Of a DNA stretch of 64,000 bases, positions 44,871-56,754 are shown one piece after another. This DNA is from Isoetes taiwanensis (lineage: Eukaryota; Streptophyta; Lycopodiopsida; Isoetales; Isoetaceae). The stretch lies in contig JAJEKV010000052.1 in NCBI GenBank assembly GCA_021234155.1, forward strand, positions 2,660,254 through 2,724,253. Direction: 5' to 3'. The position numbers were made by a program, and so were the translations under genes. Numbering within the stretch: the stretch's first letter is position 1; every line of letters starts with the position of its first letter. The notes below the pieces were generated by a model. That model worked only from the letters and a program-made list of their open reading frames with translations. It ran no database searches and was not told the origin of the DNA.

Positions 44871-45927
44871 ATATTATAATGTTATACCGTAAGTGCGTAG
44901 TGCACCGAGCCCTAAATTGGGCGGTCCGGATTAATCTACCCAACGGTGTAGATGATGTCACGTTAAAAGCTTTTAAGGGGTTTCGACCTATTAGGGTTTT
45001 TTGTGCGTTTTTTTTGGGACGGTTCGATTCCTTGATCTCCATATGTGCTCTCTGGTCCGTGCTGGGTTCTCGGCTGCGAAGAATGGTGGATCGCTTCTTA
45101 TTTCTCTGATCTGAGTCATGGTGATCATCTGCAATGCTGCATTTCGGCCTCCTCCAGCACTGGAATCATGGCAGCGAAATCCGAACAGGGGATCCGGCCT
45201 TGCATTTTATAATTTCTGGTTTCCTTGCTGGTTGGGCTCCGAGCCCTGTTGTGCCGGATCGTATGCATCCGTTCGTTTCCTAGGCATGCCAGAAATTCCG
45301 GCATGGCAAGCTGCATGTTTCGCCCTGCAGCATGAGGTTATGCTGTGTATTAATAGAGTAGCCATTCCGGCGGAGCCCATTTTCATTTTACTTCTTCTTT
45401 TTCAGATTGGGTAGCTGCTGTTCTATTTCAGGAGGAGTTATTTGTGAAGAGCCATTCCGGTGGAGCCCATTTCCAGTGAGTATCTCCATCCCTTCTATTG
45501 CAGAGGATAGGGAGGATAGGGCATCAGGAGGCTGGATAGCAAGTCGAAGGTTTTACAAGGGAGGTTTTTATGATGATTTGGCGATGATTTCCTTAAGGAT
45601 TCGCTGGGATGGCTTATCTTTACAAGGCAGGGTTTTATGATTGAAAGCTTCTGGATAAATTTCGTATCAGTGGCGCTATTACTGTGTTTTTGTGCGGGCT
45701 AGATTCTCTGCATTCGATACAGCTCTGCAAAATGGTATTCAGATCCCTTATAGTTGTCAAGTTTTTTATAAAACAGGGGTACTTGGATGTGTCCCGTTTA
45801 ACTAAGTTGGACGTTTTTGTAGATATACTCATTTGAGAAGGCGAAGCTATTCATGGTGCTATGGTGGAATAGTCTGCAGATATGGTGCAAGATTTGTGAG
45901 GCAAGATGCATGAACCCTACTTTGTAT

Positions 45928-46500
45928 TTACATGACATCCTGCTCAATGTCTCTTTGCTGCATTTCTAAGAAGAGCCACTGTGCCTGTTCCCAAATATTC
46001 CCCCTTCCACAAAGAACAATCAAGGAATTAAAGGTGATGCGGTCTGGCTGCACTCCTCCTCGCTGCATCTCTTCAAACATCTCTAATGCCTTGGACAAAT
46101 TACCACCACCTTTTCCACATGCATCATTGATTGTATTATAAGTTAGAAGATTCGGCTTGCATCCTGACCTTTTCATGCATTCAAAAACTTCCAGAGCTTT
46201 AACACATTTACCACAACGGCATAAGCACTAATCAATGCAGAATAAACATACACATTGTTCCCAAACCCAGCTGATTTAACTTTGTAGAACACTTTTTCTG
46301 CAATCTCAACTTTTCCTAACTTTCCAAGTTATAAGATTGCTCTTGCTCCATTGCCCACGAACCCTTTCCTGCATAACCATCCATTCAAAACTCTTAAGAG
46401 CTTTTTCCCATTCTCCTTTATTGCCAAGTTCTCTAAGAATGTAAGGCAAATGTTGAGCGCCAGTAAGCTTTTCTGAAGCTTTTTCAAGGGAGCCCCATGT
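45928..46500 (-). pseudogene. GUN1-like PPR protein fragment
   Basis: Minus-strand frames encode about four pentatricopeptide repeats: ELGNKGEWEKALKSFEWM, VEIAEKVFYKVKSAGFGNN, YVYSALISAYGRCGKCVKALEVFECMK (split), CKPNLLTYNTINDACGKGG, and VQPDRITFNSLIVLCGRG followed by W-E-Q-A-Q. The wording, with DACGKGG, GVQPDRITFNSL and DIEQDV, is closest to GUN1-type chloroplast PPR proteins, as far as I can judge. At least two frameshifts (46205, 46335) and an early stop after DVM show it is broken. It lies upstream of a Helitron 3' end (48487), so capture by that element is plausible. Surrounding DNA from 44871 holds no other clear gene. Confidence 0.72.
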
Positions 46501-48458
46501 ATAGAAACATAGATCGTGCTGGCATTTAAATGTAATCTTCAGTGATCTCTGGAAAACAGATCAGAGCACTGTACATTTGTATGAATTTTCACCTTTAAAT
46601 AAGCTGTCCAAGACTCTGTGCTTTATTCTCACAATAAAGAGCTGGTCTATTTCTTTGATCTTCTATGTTATTTTATTCTGTTGCATCTATGCCATACAAG
46701 TGTACAGTTTAGGTTTTGTCAAATTGAAATATGGGTCAAAGTTTTCCTTATTTTATGCTTCGATGGAGAGGAAGAAGCAGGATGAATGCACTGAGCTCCA
46801 CAAAGATGGCAAGAGCATGGCCACTAATTTTGAGCCATTGCATGCACTGGATTCTTCAAATATCAGGCCTGCACATTGCATGCACAAGGTTTTAAAACAG
46901 TATAAAGGCGCAGCACATTTGTAAAAATTCTCTAAGATTTATAGTCTTTTTTGTAGATGTTGAGGCACATTGTCATGTGATTATGCAAATAGATGCTGAG
47001 CCACATTGTCATGTGATTGTGCAGATGATATAGGATGACGTTCATCTAAATATGTCTCATATCTCATATGTACCAGTGAAACTATGAAAATAGGAATGCT
47101 TTGGTATCTTCATATTCTGGCATATGTACTTTCTATTTCTACCGCAAAAAACTGCACACAGGCCAAATCTTGCCTCTTGATATACCCACAAAGAAGGCTT
47201 AGAAGACGTGCAATATGACTACTTAAGTTCCCAAGCATTGGTCTGTGGAAGGTTCCCTTTTCAATATTTTATTTTCTTAGCCAGCCTCTTGCAGGTTGAA
47301 TAAATGAGAATATATTCTTTGTTTTAGAAATCTAATTTTCATGTTGTAAAGATCAGGATCTTGGTTATCCACAATTAGCAGGTTGAATCTAAATTATACT
47401 GGTACCTTGGGACTGCAGAATGACAAACAAATTGGATAACATTGCGAGCTTTCGTCTTTGCAAGATTTAATCTTTTCCTTTATCAGTCTTCTTTTGTGTT
47501 TGGTGACGGTGTTTCTAAGGATCATGATATTAGTTATCCACAAACTTGCAAGTTGAATCAACAGAATTATAGCAGCACCTTTGAAGCGCTATATCAAAGT
47601 TATTGTTGTCCGCTTCACACTGAGGCAGGTAGAAGAACAATAAGCTTTTTATTTATCTCATTTTGCCAAGCAAATTTCTGCTTCAGGTTTGAAATTTTAG
47701 GCATGCAGAAACTCAAAACCTTATCCATGTAGCGTGAACACAGGGTTTCACAATAGGTGGTTATGAACAAGATTTTTTTTGCTTTAAGTTATCTATCTAT
47801 TTATTCATTCATTTCTCTGAGTTATTGATGTTTAACTACAGCTGTTTAGACTGTCAATCATAGATATTTCGTTTATTATTTGCAAATTTGAATAGTTTCA
47901 TATACTAGGAAGGTCTATTAGTTCCAGTCAAGATGGGAAGTTAGAACCCTAAAAGTTTGATGGTGTAAATGTGACTTAAAAGTTCCTAGAAATGTTATAG
48001 TAGTCACACGTGGGATACATAGAAAATCCATTTAAGCACATCCTCCATCTTTTGCAAATATTTCATATTTAATTCGCAAGAGCCATGCCCTTGGGTTTCA
48101 TGTTTTATTTGCGCACACAATTAACAACATCCAGGCATTTCAATTTAGAGCTCCAATTAAAGGTTCCAAGTACTTTTAAAGGTAGCTATAGCTAAAGGTG
48201 CAACACACACTAAATAATGAAATCAATGCAATGCCTTTAAATGGTTACATGGTGTTGTAAAAGCAGCAAGAGAGAGTGTTGATCTGAAATTTGGTAAACA
48301 AACTGAACAACTCATAGACATGGCCAATTGCATTCTATAAATTCCCAAAATGGTCAATGACCTAGAAGTTACTCTACAAGTTCCGAAAATGATCCAAGGG
48401 CCCAAAAGTTACTCTACCCAAATGCACAAGTTTCCAACATTTTCAAGATTCTAAATTA
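46501..48458. other. No recognisable gene; probable Helitron interior
   Basis: Short open frames without domains. AGATG(C/T)TGAG(G/C)CACATTGTCATGTGATT occurs twice (46955, 46990). Confidence 0.4.
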
Positions 48459-48487
48459 TGCCCAGCAACGCTGGGCACCATTACTAG
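48459..48487 (+). mobile_element. Helitron 3' terminus 2
   Basis: Hairpin TGCCCAGC-AAC-GCTGGGCA (48459-48477), then CCATTACTAG, followed by T. It abuts the duplicated block that resumes at 48490. Confidence 0.82.
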
Positions 48488-49761
48488 TATTAACATGGTG
48501 TTTTTTGTCCTTTCTTAGTTCGTTCTTTGGAAAGACTAAGCAATAAATTCGATATCAAGAACTTATTTGTTGTAATGTAAAACGAAACTTGTAGGCCCCA
48601 TTTTTGCGGGCTGAGAATTTGTCGCAAAATCTGGATCGTTTGGTTTAGTACGGACCTGTAGAAATGGGTTTTTAGTCTTATGATAAATAAGGTGCTCATT
48701 TCCGAAAGAGCACCTCATTCCTGTCCTAATATCTTATTTATTGCCAAAAACAAGTAAGATTCATTGTTTGGAGAGTACGAGCTGTGGAAACTATACAGCC
48801 GAATCCATAGCCATGAATGAAAAGATGACATTTTGCACCTGCACACTAATCCGCAGCAAAGAAGCCCGAATTAGCGCAGTTCCTTTCTGCCCTTTTCTTT
48901 CTCATGGGACCTTGTTTACTGTCATAATGATTGATTGACTTGGCATGGCTTTGCCATGACAGCTGCTTGGATGCTTCCTATGTGTTGGCACGTTGACCTT
49001 TACCCGGTGTAGAAGCTACAGTTTATGATAGTTAAGAATGGGTGATTTATGCAATTCAGGCTTCTGATTTGATCTAAATGCAGGTGTTCAAACTTACAGA
49101 ACTAAGGTACTACATATGCACAATGCAGCATGCACATTGTTGGGGGGCCATTGTGTTTCTTTAGCTCAAATGTACAGTCGAGAAAGAGAAGCAGATTTTC
49201 AGCTTTATCCCTACAAACATTCTGGATGGTCCTTAAAATAACTAGCTTTAAGGATGTGTATCAGGGAAGTATAAAACCACAAACAAGAACTTGCAGCATG
49301 CTTGAAGGGTTCGTGAGCCTCATAAGCAACATTCTTCAAATGTCACAATATATTTGCCCTATTATTAATGCTCAAGCAAGACAAGGAACTACAACAGATT
49401 AAAATGTAATATATCTAACTGCACATGGTTATACTAGCTAACAATCTAGCTATGAGGTATCTGCAATCGCTTCTTCCAGCCTCCATACGATCAAGTGCCT
49501 GATATATAACAATCCCTTTTTGGGTTTATCTGTTTAGTCTTTGCAATGCACTCACTAGCCATCCAGTAATAAAAGTCTTCGTTTTTAGCATGAAGTTTGG
49601 CATATAATTGTAGAAAGGCAACATCCGAGATCTTTCCTTTAATATGTCCAAGACTAAAGCAAAGTTGATGAACTACGCAAACAAATTACGTAACCAGCAA
49701 TAAAATAAAATAAATGAGGGGTTTAAAAGGCCAAAAAAGTCCACAGATTTTGAGAGCAGAG

Positions 49762-50565
49762 ATGGATGCAAAGAAGGCACTCCTCTTAGGAGCGATACTG
49801 AGTCACTTGAGTGTGTTAGTTCATGGAGCAAAATATTCTGTTTTTGCATCCATGACACCAAATGCGAGCGACACATTTCCACAGGTGGACATTTTCCTTA
49901 AGTCACCAAACAATGTGTACTATCTGTATATGGGAATAACAAGCACAGCAGGGGAAGGGATGCAGTGCTATCTGGCAGAGGCAAACGTTCAAACTGCTGA
50001 GCTTGTGCAAAAATGGGGAGGGGTGACAATGCTGGGAGATTACTCTGCCAGTGATGTGTGCTCACTTGTGTTGGATGATGGGGGATATATTGCAGTGGAA
50101 ACCTATGGCTACTATCTCAACATCTACAATCTCACAAGTTATCAAATTGCTCACATGGCTGATGTCAAAATTTACCTCTACAACAATGGAACCCTTTTGG
50201 TTTCTGCTACTGGCTCCACCACTCCATCTGCCTCCTCCCCGCCTCCTCCTGCCTCCTCTACCCCATCTCCTTCCGCCTCCTCCACTCCGCCTCCTTCTAC
50301 CCCATCTCCTTCCGCCTCCTCCCTCCGCCTCCTCCTGCCTCCCACTCCAGCCCCCCTCCTCCTAGTAGTAGAACCGGTATATTCCAAAGCAGGTAATTAT
50401 ATTTCTTTCAATTCAGTTTGTTTTTTTTTCCTTTCGTCTTGTTCTCTTATCTTACTAACTCTTTCCTCTCTTTTCAATCTCTTTTGCAGTGCTTCACCTC
50501 TCTCCAAATTCTATCTTCCATCCATTCTGTTTTCTCTTTTGCTGCTTTGCCACATTGCATTCTAA
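49762..50565 (+). CDS. Secreted proline-rich GPI-anchored protein, copy 3
   Basis: Exons 49762-50392 and 50490-50565, same structure as copy 2 (donor AGCAG|GTAATT, acceptor CTTTTGCAG). Signal peptide MDAKKALLLGAILSHLSVLV; cysteines in GMQCYL and SDVCSL; LDDGGYIAVETYGYYLN; then Ser/Pro repeats. A one-base deletion near 50320 shifts the frame in the proline-rich tail, giving Leu-rich residues (SLRLLLPPTP). The shifted frame reads through the donor and on into intron sequence. If spliced at the shared sites, the exon-2 frame restoring SPLSKFYLPSILFSLL would not follow. The GPI signal may therefore be lost or reached only by read-through. An in-frame ATG also exists at 49714. Confidence 0.7.
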   Translation: MDAKKALLLGAILSHLSVLVHGAKYSVFASMTPNASDTFPQVDIFLKSPNNVYYLYMGITSTAGEGMQCYLAEANVQTAELVQKWGGVTMLGDYSASDVCSLVLDDGGYIAVETYGYYLNIYNLTSYQIAHMADVKIYLYNNGTLLVSATGSTTPSASSPPPPASSTPSPSASSTPPPSTPSPSASSLRLLLPPTPAPLLLVVEPVYSKAGNYISFNSVCFFFLSSCSLILLTLSSLFNLFCSASPLSKFYLPSILFSLLLLCHIAF

Positions 50566-51234
50566 TTTGCAATTTGGAGATTGCAATAAAGTAAATGCAT
50601 GTACTAGCTATCTTTGTTTTTCTTCTCTCCAATATGTGGATTGGGGACTAGAATTTCTCTGCAATATGTGAATTGGGGACTACAATTTCTCTGCAAATGT
50701 CATGTGGATTGGGGACTATAATTGCTCCAAACCATAGCAAATGGATCATGTTGACCCTAAACCTGCCTTTTCCTTCAAGATACATTTGGAATTTTCAACC
50801 TTTATAATTGAGTTTGTATTTGTTTTGGCTTTTCCAACATCTAAGTTCTATTTTACTACTTCCATTCACATTGTCCTAAACAAACACATACCTAATAATA
50901 TGCAAATCATATGGATTCTTGTACAAAAAAAGCTAACCCAACGTGCAACTTGACAACTAGCAACAAGAGTCGCAACAATTATAGGTTGACTTGAGAAGGG
51001 CGATTTGTGACCATATATTTGTGATAAAGTCTCACGTACTAAAATAAAAAATGCATGTAGTTAACTTTTTCTCCCTTATTCGGCCTCATCATTAGGTTCC
51101 ACAATTTGCTATTTTAATTGTCAAATATAAATAAAAAAAATTGAAAGTCAATTTTTGGCAAAAAGCCCAATATATATGGGTCACATGACCGTCGATCCCT
51201 TTTTTTTTTTCTTCATTCTTTGCACAACCCTTCT

Positions 51235-51472
51235 TGTGCGCCAATGGCTTCCCTCCCACATCCCCTTCCTCCTCCCACTAACAGAACTGATTTACTCCAA
51301 AACAAGTAACAAGAACTGGTCCAATTCAAGGTTCCTTCCTTATCATTTTGTTGACTTCTAACACTCTCGTTTGTTTTCAATCCTTTTTTGCAGTGCTGCG
51401 CTCTCTCCAACTTCTATCTTCCTTCCATTTTGTTTTCTTTTTTGCTACTTTGTAGCATTGCATTATAATTTT
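51235..51472 (+). pseudogene. Truncated copy of the GPI-protein gene (exon 1 end plus exon 2)
   Basis: CCTCCTCCCACTAACAGAAC...CTCCAAAACA (51268-51305) corresponds to the end of exon 1 (PPPSSRTGIFQN); the donor is AGTAAC instead of GTAAC. A TTTTTTGCAG acceptor at 51393 leads into an exon-2-like sequence that ends GCATTATAA. The domain and signal peptide are missing. Confidence 0.72.
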
Positions 51473-52260
51473 ATGTAAATTGTGATACAAAAATTGCATG
51501 TGCTAGCTAACTTTTTTTCCTTTCTGCAATATCATGTGGATTGGGAACTACAATTGCTCTAGACCATAGTGGGCAGATCATGTTTCTAATAGATCCAAAC
51601 CTGTCTTCTCCTTCGATATAGATGCTAAAATTTCAACCTTTTTTACTTTGTATTTGTTTTGGCTTTTCAAACATTAAGTCCTATTTCATTCCATTCACAT
51701 TGTCCTAAACAAACACATACCTAATAACATGTATATCATATGATTGTTGTACAAACAAAACTAACCCAATGTGCAACATGACAAAGAGTCACAATAGTTA
51801 TACATTGACTTGGGAAAGGAGATTGTGAGCGTAAATGTTATAAAGTCTCATGTATTAGAATAAAAGATTAGCACTTCAAACGGATTATGTTGCTAAATTG
51901 GTCCCAAATCTGCCTTTTCCTTCCTTCGATCTCTATAGTTGACTTTGTATTTGTTTTGTCTTTTCAAACATCTAAGTTCGATTTTATCTCTTCCATGCCA
52001 TTGTCGTAAACAAAAACATACCTAATAACAAAGAAAGCTAACCCAACGTGTAACATGACAACTAGCAACAAAAGTTGCAACAATTATAGGTTGACTTGAG
52101 AAGGGATATTGTGGTCCTAGATGTGATAAAGTCTCATGTACTAAAATAAATAATTAGCACTTCACACGGTTTCATTGAAAAAATGCATGTGTGTCAACTT
52201 TTTCTTCCATCAATCTTTGGCCAAAAACACAATATATATGGGTCTCATGGGCATCCATTT

Positions 52261-55200
52261 TTTGGATTGCCTCTTCAAAAGGGCAATTCCTTAGAGGGAG
52301 GGGTATATTTTGGCATATTTTAGGCATATCTTATGATCGGATGGCCATTATCGCTGATCAATTTTTCTGGCAATGAAAAGTTTTCTGGTACTTTCTCATA
52401 TGGATATACTCTTAAGGTTTTTCGTGTTCTGGATGCCAAGTTTTTTTTTAAAGGCGATTGGAAACTCATTTTACCCTATTTTTATCCTTTAGACAATTGC
52501 TTTTTTTACCTTTAGGCTCGAGTGTTCTTTTATAGAACTTTTCTTAGAATCGATCCTTCTGATATGAATTTTTACGTGCCGTTTTTAGAATTGATTCTCT
52601 CATTTTCAAATAAACATAGTGTAGATCTTGCTTCTTTTTATGCAACGCCCTATTCTTCTTCAGATTTATGCAGCCAGGTTAGGGTCTGTTGGCAAGGCAA
52701 TGTGCGGATCGAAGTTTCTAGGGAAGATGGCAGAATTGCAGTGAAAATGAGTTCTTGATCTATATTTCCAATCTTTGCTGTTAAATTTGGGTATGTCTGA
52801 ATCTTCCATCTTTGTTACTAGTTTTTCTTTTTTTCGTTTCTAGTTTAAATGCTATCGAATCATATATATGACAAAATTCTATTTTCTGTGCTATGAATAG
52901 TAGTGGATATATATCTGCTAGATCTAAATCTTTCACGATTAATCCACTTCAAATCTTTTCATTTTCCAAATAAGTACATAGATTGTTAGATGACTTTCCT
53001 TCACAATATGTAGGCATTGAATTGAAATGGATCTAGCAGAGCTATTTGCAACTTGGAAGAAAATCACATAGCATAACAAGTCTCAACTACAAAGAGCAAC
53101 TTACTCCTCCTAACAAAAGATTAATGTTCCCTTTTGTAGGACCCAAAGCATTGTGGTCATTGTAGGACAAGAGTGTACAACGAACACATTTGTTACCCTT
53201 TCACTCTGGCTCCACTTGACAAGAAAATTGGAAAACTTTTAATTGTTGATTCTTATCTTGGTCTCTAGTTGGCCGCCAAAGGGAACTCTCTAGACAACAA
53301 TCTATTATTTATGCAAATGATTTTGACCTACACGTAAATGCCTCTATATATTTCACAAATTCCAGCACTAGGTGAAAAAGAAGGCATGCTGCATTCTTAA
53401 ATCCAGTATTCTGACCGTCATGCCAAAACTGAGTTTGGCAATGATGAGCTTATTTCTTAACATTTTTGAAGTGGAAAGCAGTGGAAGGTCCACATTGAAC
53501 TATAATGATCTTGGTGAAGCATTAGTTTATCATATGCCCCTGAGACATATCTTGATCTGCGTATTTCCTAATTCATTGTGTTTTTTCGTGTTATATATGT
53601 TTTTGTCACAATCATTAGCAGCTCTATGCAAGTTTCTTCTCTAGCGTCTCATTCATTGACTTGTAATTATCAAGCAATATTCTAAGCAAGACTTTATAGA
53701 TTAAAAGAATGCAAAATATTTAGGTGCACATTGTAGAACATTTGTATTCTGGCTAGATGGCTTCTAGAATGACACGTGCAAAAGAGATACAACTTACCGA
53801 AAAATGACCACCAGCTTGATGGTTGTAAGCTTGCAAGAACTGTTGCTCCATGGGACAAGGGTCCTTATAAATACCATTATTTGATGCCATTTTATGCAAT
53901 TGTGTCCAATCCAAGAGTCAGTATTTTTCGTGCATTTCAAACTCAAATTAATGTACCTTATATGAGGCGCACAATAATACTTATTCTAGTAGATATGCTA
54001 ATCAATAACTATGCTATGTAAGCAGTTTCATGCTCTGCATCCTGGAAACTCGTACTAGGATATCTGCCTATTCAGTTCTTCCAAGGAAAATAGACTACGG
54101 TCAAATGCAAGTGCTGACCCAGTAAGTTATGAGATCAGGAATTTGAAGACAATATTAAATCACTTTGATGACGATGAAGTTTTGAGCCATCTAAATGAAC
54201 AGTTGTTCCTAGACCAGGAGCATATATACTTAAATAACTTGGAGATGGCCCACAATTCAAGATGTCTTCGGTTGTTTCAATGAAGATTGATTTGAGTTTG
54301 CTAGCTGCAGCAACTACTATTTTCTATTGTGAATGTGCTTTTACACATAGACAACATGTTAATACATTTAATTGATCTTATGGTGAACCTAATTAAAGAA
54401 TCATAGCATGCATTTGTTTAACATCATAGATAGACATATCGACTTTACATGTTAGATGTATGGATGTAAAGAAGCATAGCATGCATTTGTTTAAAATCAC
54501 AGATAGGCATACCGACTTCACATGTTAGATGTATGGATGTGGTCAATTTGATTTTTCTGGGAAATTTAGATCCATAATTTCTCCATTTAAGTCAAACCTC
54601 TAGAAATAATGACTCGAAGATGACCAAGCCAATCTACGCTTAGCAATTTATCCAAGATAAGTAGTGACCAATATTTTATGCCCCTTCAAATATGTAGAGA
54701 TTAAAAAACACTCTGAGAAAACTAGAGATGCAATACGAAGCTAATTAAAGGAGTAATAGAGAGAAATGCATAGTATTTGTTTAAATTTTATCAGTCCTCT
54801 TATGTATCTTGCAGGAACATCTTAACAGCAGAAGCAATGTTTGCTTTATACGTGTTGTGGAGGAGCAGGCAATCGATCTTCCAAACCTAGTAGCCCCTAT
54901 AATGTGGTTGCCATCTGTAATTGCAAATCAAATATTCAGAATAGGCCAAGCTTCCTTCAAAGTTAGGTCATGGTAAATCTACAGGCAAAAAGAAGTTCAT
55001 CAATTTATATGGCAAAAGAAGGCGGTGAAAGTTAGGGTACTCTAGAACAAAAGTGTAAGCGGATACTTGAATTAAAAATGCAAGTGTCTAGATTGAAATA
55101 TAAAGATCTTGGATATATTATGATCTTCCAAATAATCTGTCTACAAATTTCTATCTATAGCGAGTCAAGCTTGATCATCCTTATGATGAGCCAAGCTTGA

Positions 55201-55850
55201 ATAATCAAAGGTCCATGTGCATTCATAAAGAAATGTTAGCATGCCATGGATGGTTTGCAGCCTGATTGGTGACTCTATAGCTAAAATTATAAAACTGAGA
55301 GCCATAACTAGGAGACTTGTTTGATCACTGTGCATTTACATGTTACTGTTAGGTAATTTCAATTGGATGGATTGATTATGTATTGTCTGGTGACTGGTAA
55401 GCATAGTCTAGAAATATAGAATTAAAATCGCTGAGAGATATGCAGGAAAAGTCCCTTGCAGAGATCTGATGCTCCATCAATGGTTCTTATAAACATACAT
55501 TATAGTGTTGAATAGTTATGGATATGGATGACCTATGCATGTGCTCTTCATCCACAATTGTTCCTCTTTCTAGTACCATTTGGCTGCACAACAGATGCAA
55601 AGAACATTTTCTGAATATTATGGCATAAGATTATTGCATTGGTCATATATTATTGACAGCAACGTTGAGATGGGCATCCATTCCCTAAAATAACCATCTT
55701 TATAGGAGATCTTCAACATGCTTTCACAAATCCTATATTATAATGTTTTAGTATGTTGTATCAAACTCTAATTTCAATAATTAAAATCATCTTATTGCAT
55801 CCGAAGGCCGAGATTTATCGCATGACTTCCCACTATCGTGGTTGGTCATG
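52261..55850. other. Gene-poor stretch
   Basis: Open frames at 52522-52758, 53372-53644 and 53776-54021 show no known domain. A 73-bp tandem pair begins CATAGCATGCATTTG at 54402 and 54475. Confidence 0.45.
54402..54541 (+). repeat. Tandem duplication, 73-bp unit x2
   Basis: Units at 54402 and 54475 are about 90% identical, sharing CATGTTAGATGTATGGATGT. Confidence 0.88.
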
Positions 55851-55859
55851 CTTTGATCT

Positions 55860-56660
55860 CTTCAAAGGAAAGGGAAAATAAAAAAAGGGAAAAAAAGAAC
55901 AAGAGAAGGAAAGGGGGAATGTGAAGGGCAAAAAGGCACGAGAAAAAGGGTAAGAGGTAAAGGGTAAGGAAAGAAAGGAAAGGAAACGGAAAGGAAAAAT
56001 GACATGGAAAAAGGGAACGGGAAATGGAAAAAGGAGGGAGAAAACAAAGGATAAAAGGGCACTGGGAAAAGGGGAAGGAGGAAAGGGTGGGCAAAGGTGG
56101 AAAAGGGAACAGAGAAAGGGTGGGGAGAAAGGAAGGGGGGAAGGGCATGGGACAAGGAAAAGGGAAAAAAAGAAAAAGGGAGGGAAAAAGGGAATATGAA
56201 GAAAAGGGCACAAGAAAAGGGGGAAAAGGGAAGGGGGAAAAGGCACGGAAAAAAGGGGGAAATGGTAAATATAGGGGAAAAGGGAAGCAAAAGAGCATGG
56301 AAAAAAGGAACGGAAAAATGGCATGGAAAAGGGAAAGGGAAAAAAGGGAGGGGGAAAGGGAAGGGAAAATGGAGGGGATAAGGGAAGAGAAGGGAGGTAA
56401 AGGGAAGGTGGAGAACAAGGGGTATAGAAAGCAAGGGAAGAGGAAAAAAGTAGAAAAAAAGGAAGGGAAAATGGGCATGGAAAAAAAGGAAAAAGAAAAG
56501 GAAGAGGGAAGGAGGAAGGGGTTGGGAAAGGAGGAAAAGTGTTCATTAGAATAAAGAAAAGGAAAAAGAGGAAACAGAGAAAGTGGAGGGTGGAGGGGGG
56601 GATGTGGGGATGTGTGAAAGAAAGGAAAAAGTGAAAAGAAAAAAGGAATTGTGTAGGGAA
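55860..56660 (+). repeat. ~800-bp homopurine tract
   Basis: Almost only A and G on the plus strand (GGGAAAAGGG, GGAAAGGG, AAGGGGGAAA words) with scattered T or C, and no fixed unit. The long Phe/Pro- and Lys/Gly-rich open frames on both strands are products of this composition, not genes. Confidence 0.92.
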
Positions 56661-56720
56661 AATCAGGTTATCATTCACATGTTTCCACCTTATGCCCAGT
56701 GTCTAGCTTACGCCTAGCTA

Positions 56721-56749
56721 TGCCTAGCAATGCTAGGCACCATTACTAG
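56721..56749 (+). mobile_element. Helitron 3' terminus 3
   Basis: Hairpin TGCCTAGCA-A-TGCTAGGCA (56721-56739), then CCATTACTAG, followed by T. Both stem arms differ from terminus 2 but remain paired. Confidence 0.85.
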
Positions 56750-56754
56750 TATCT

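Larger units (their letters stand above)
48490..52260. repeat. Segmental duplication, copy B (partner 6890-10560)
   Basis: Matches the block around GPI-protein copy 2, including its promoter region. Downstream of the gene one unit (CCTAAACAAACACATACCTAATAA context) is present three times (50700-51130, 51530-51870, 51880-52230), against once or twice in copy A. Confidence 0.85.

Noticed and set aside
55833-56678. Long minus-strand open frames rich in Phe, Pro and Leu, and plus-strand Lys/Gly-rich frames
   Set aside because: They arise from the homopurine tract in all frames and show no domain or splice logic.
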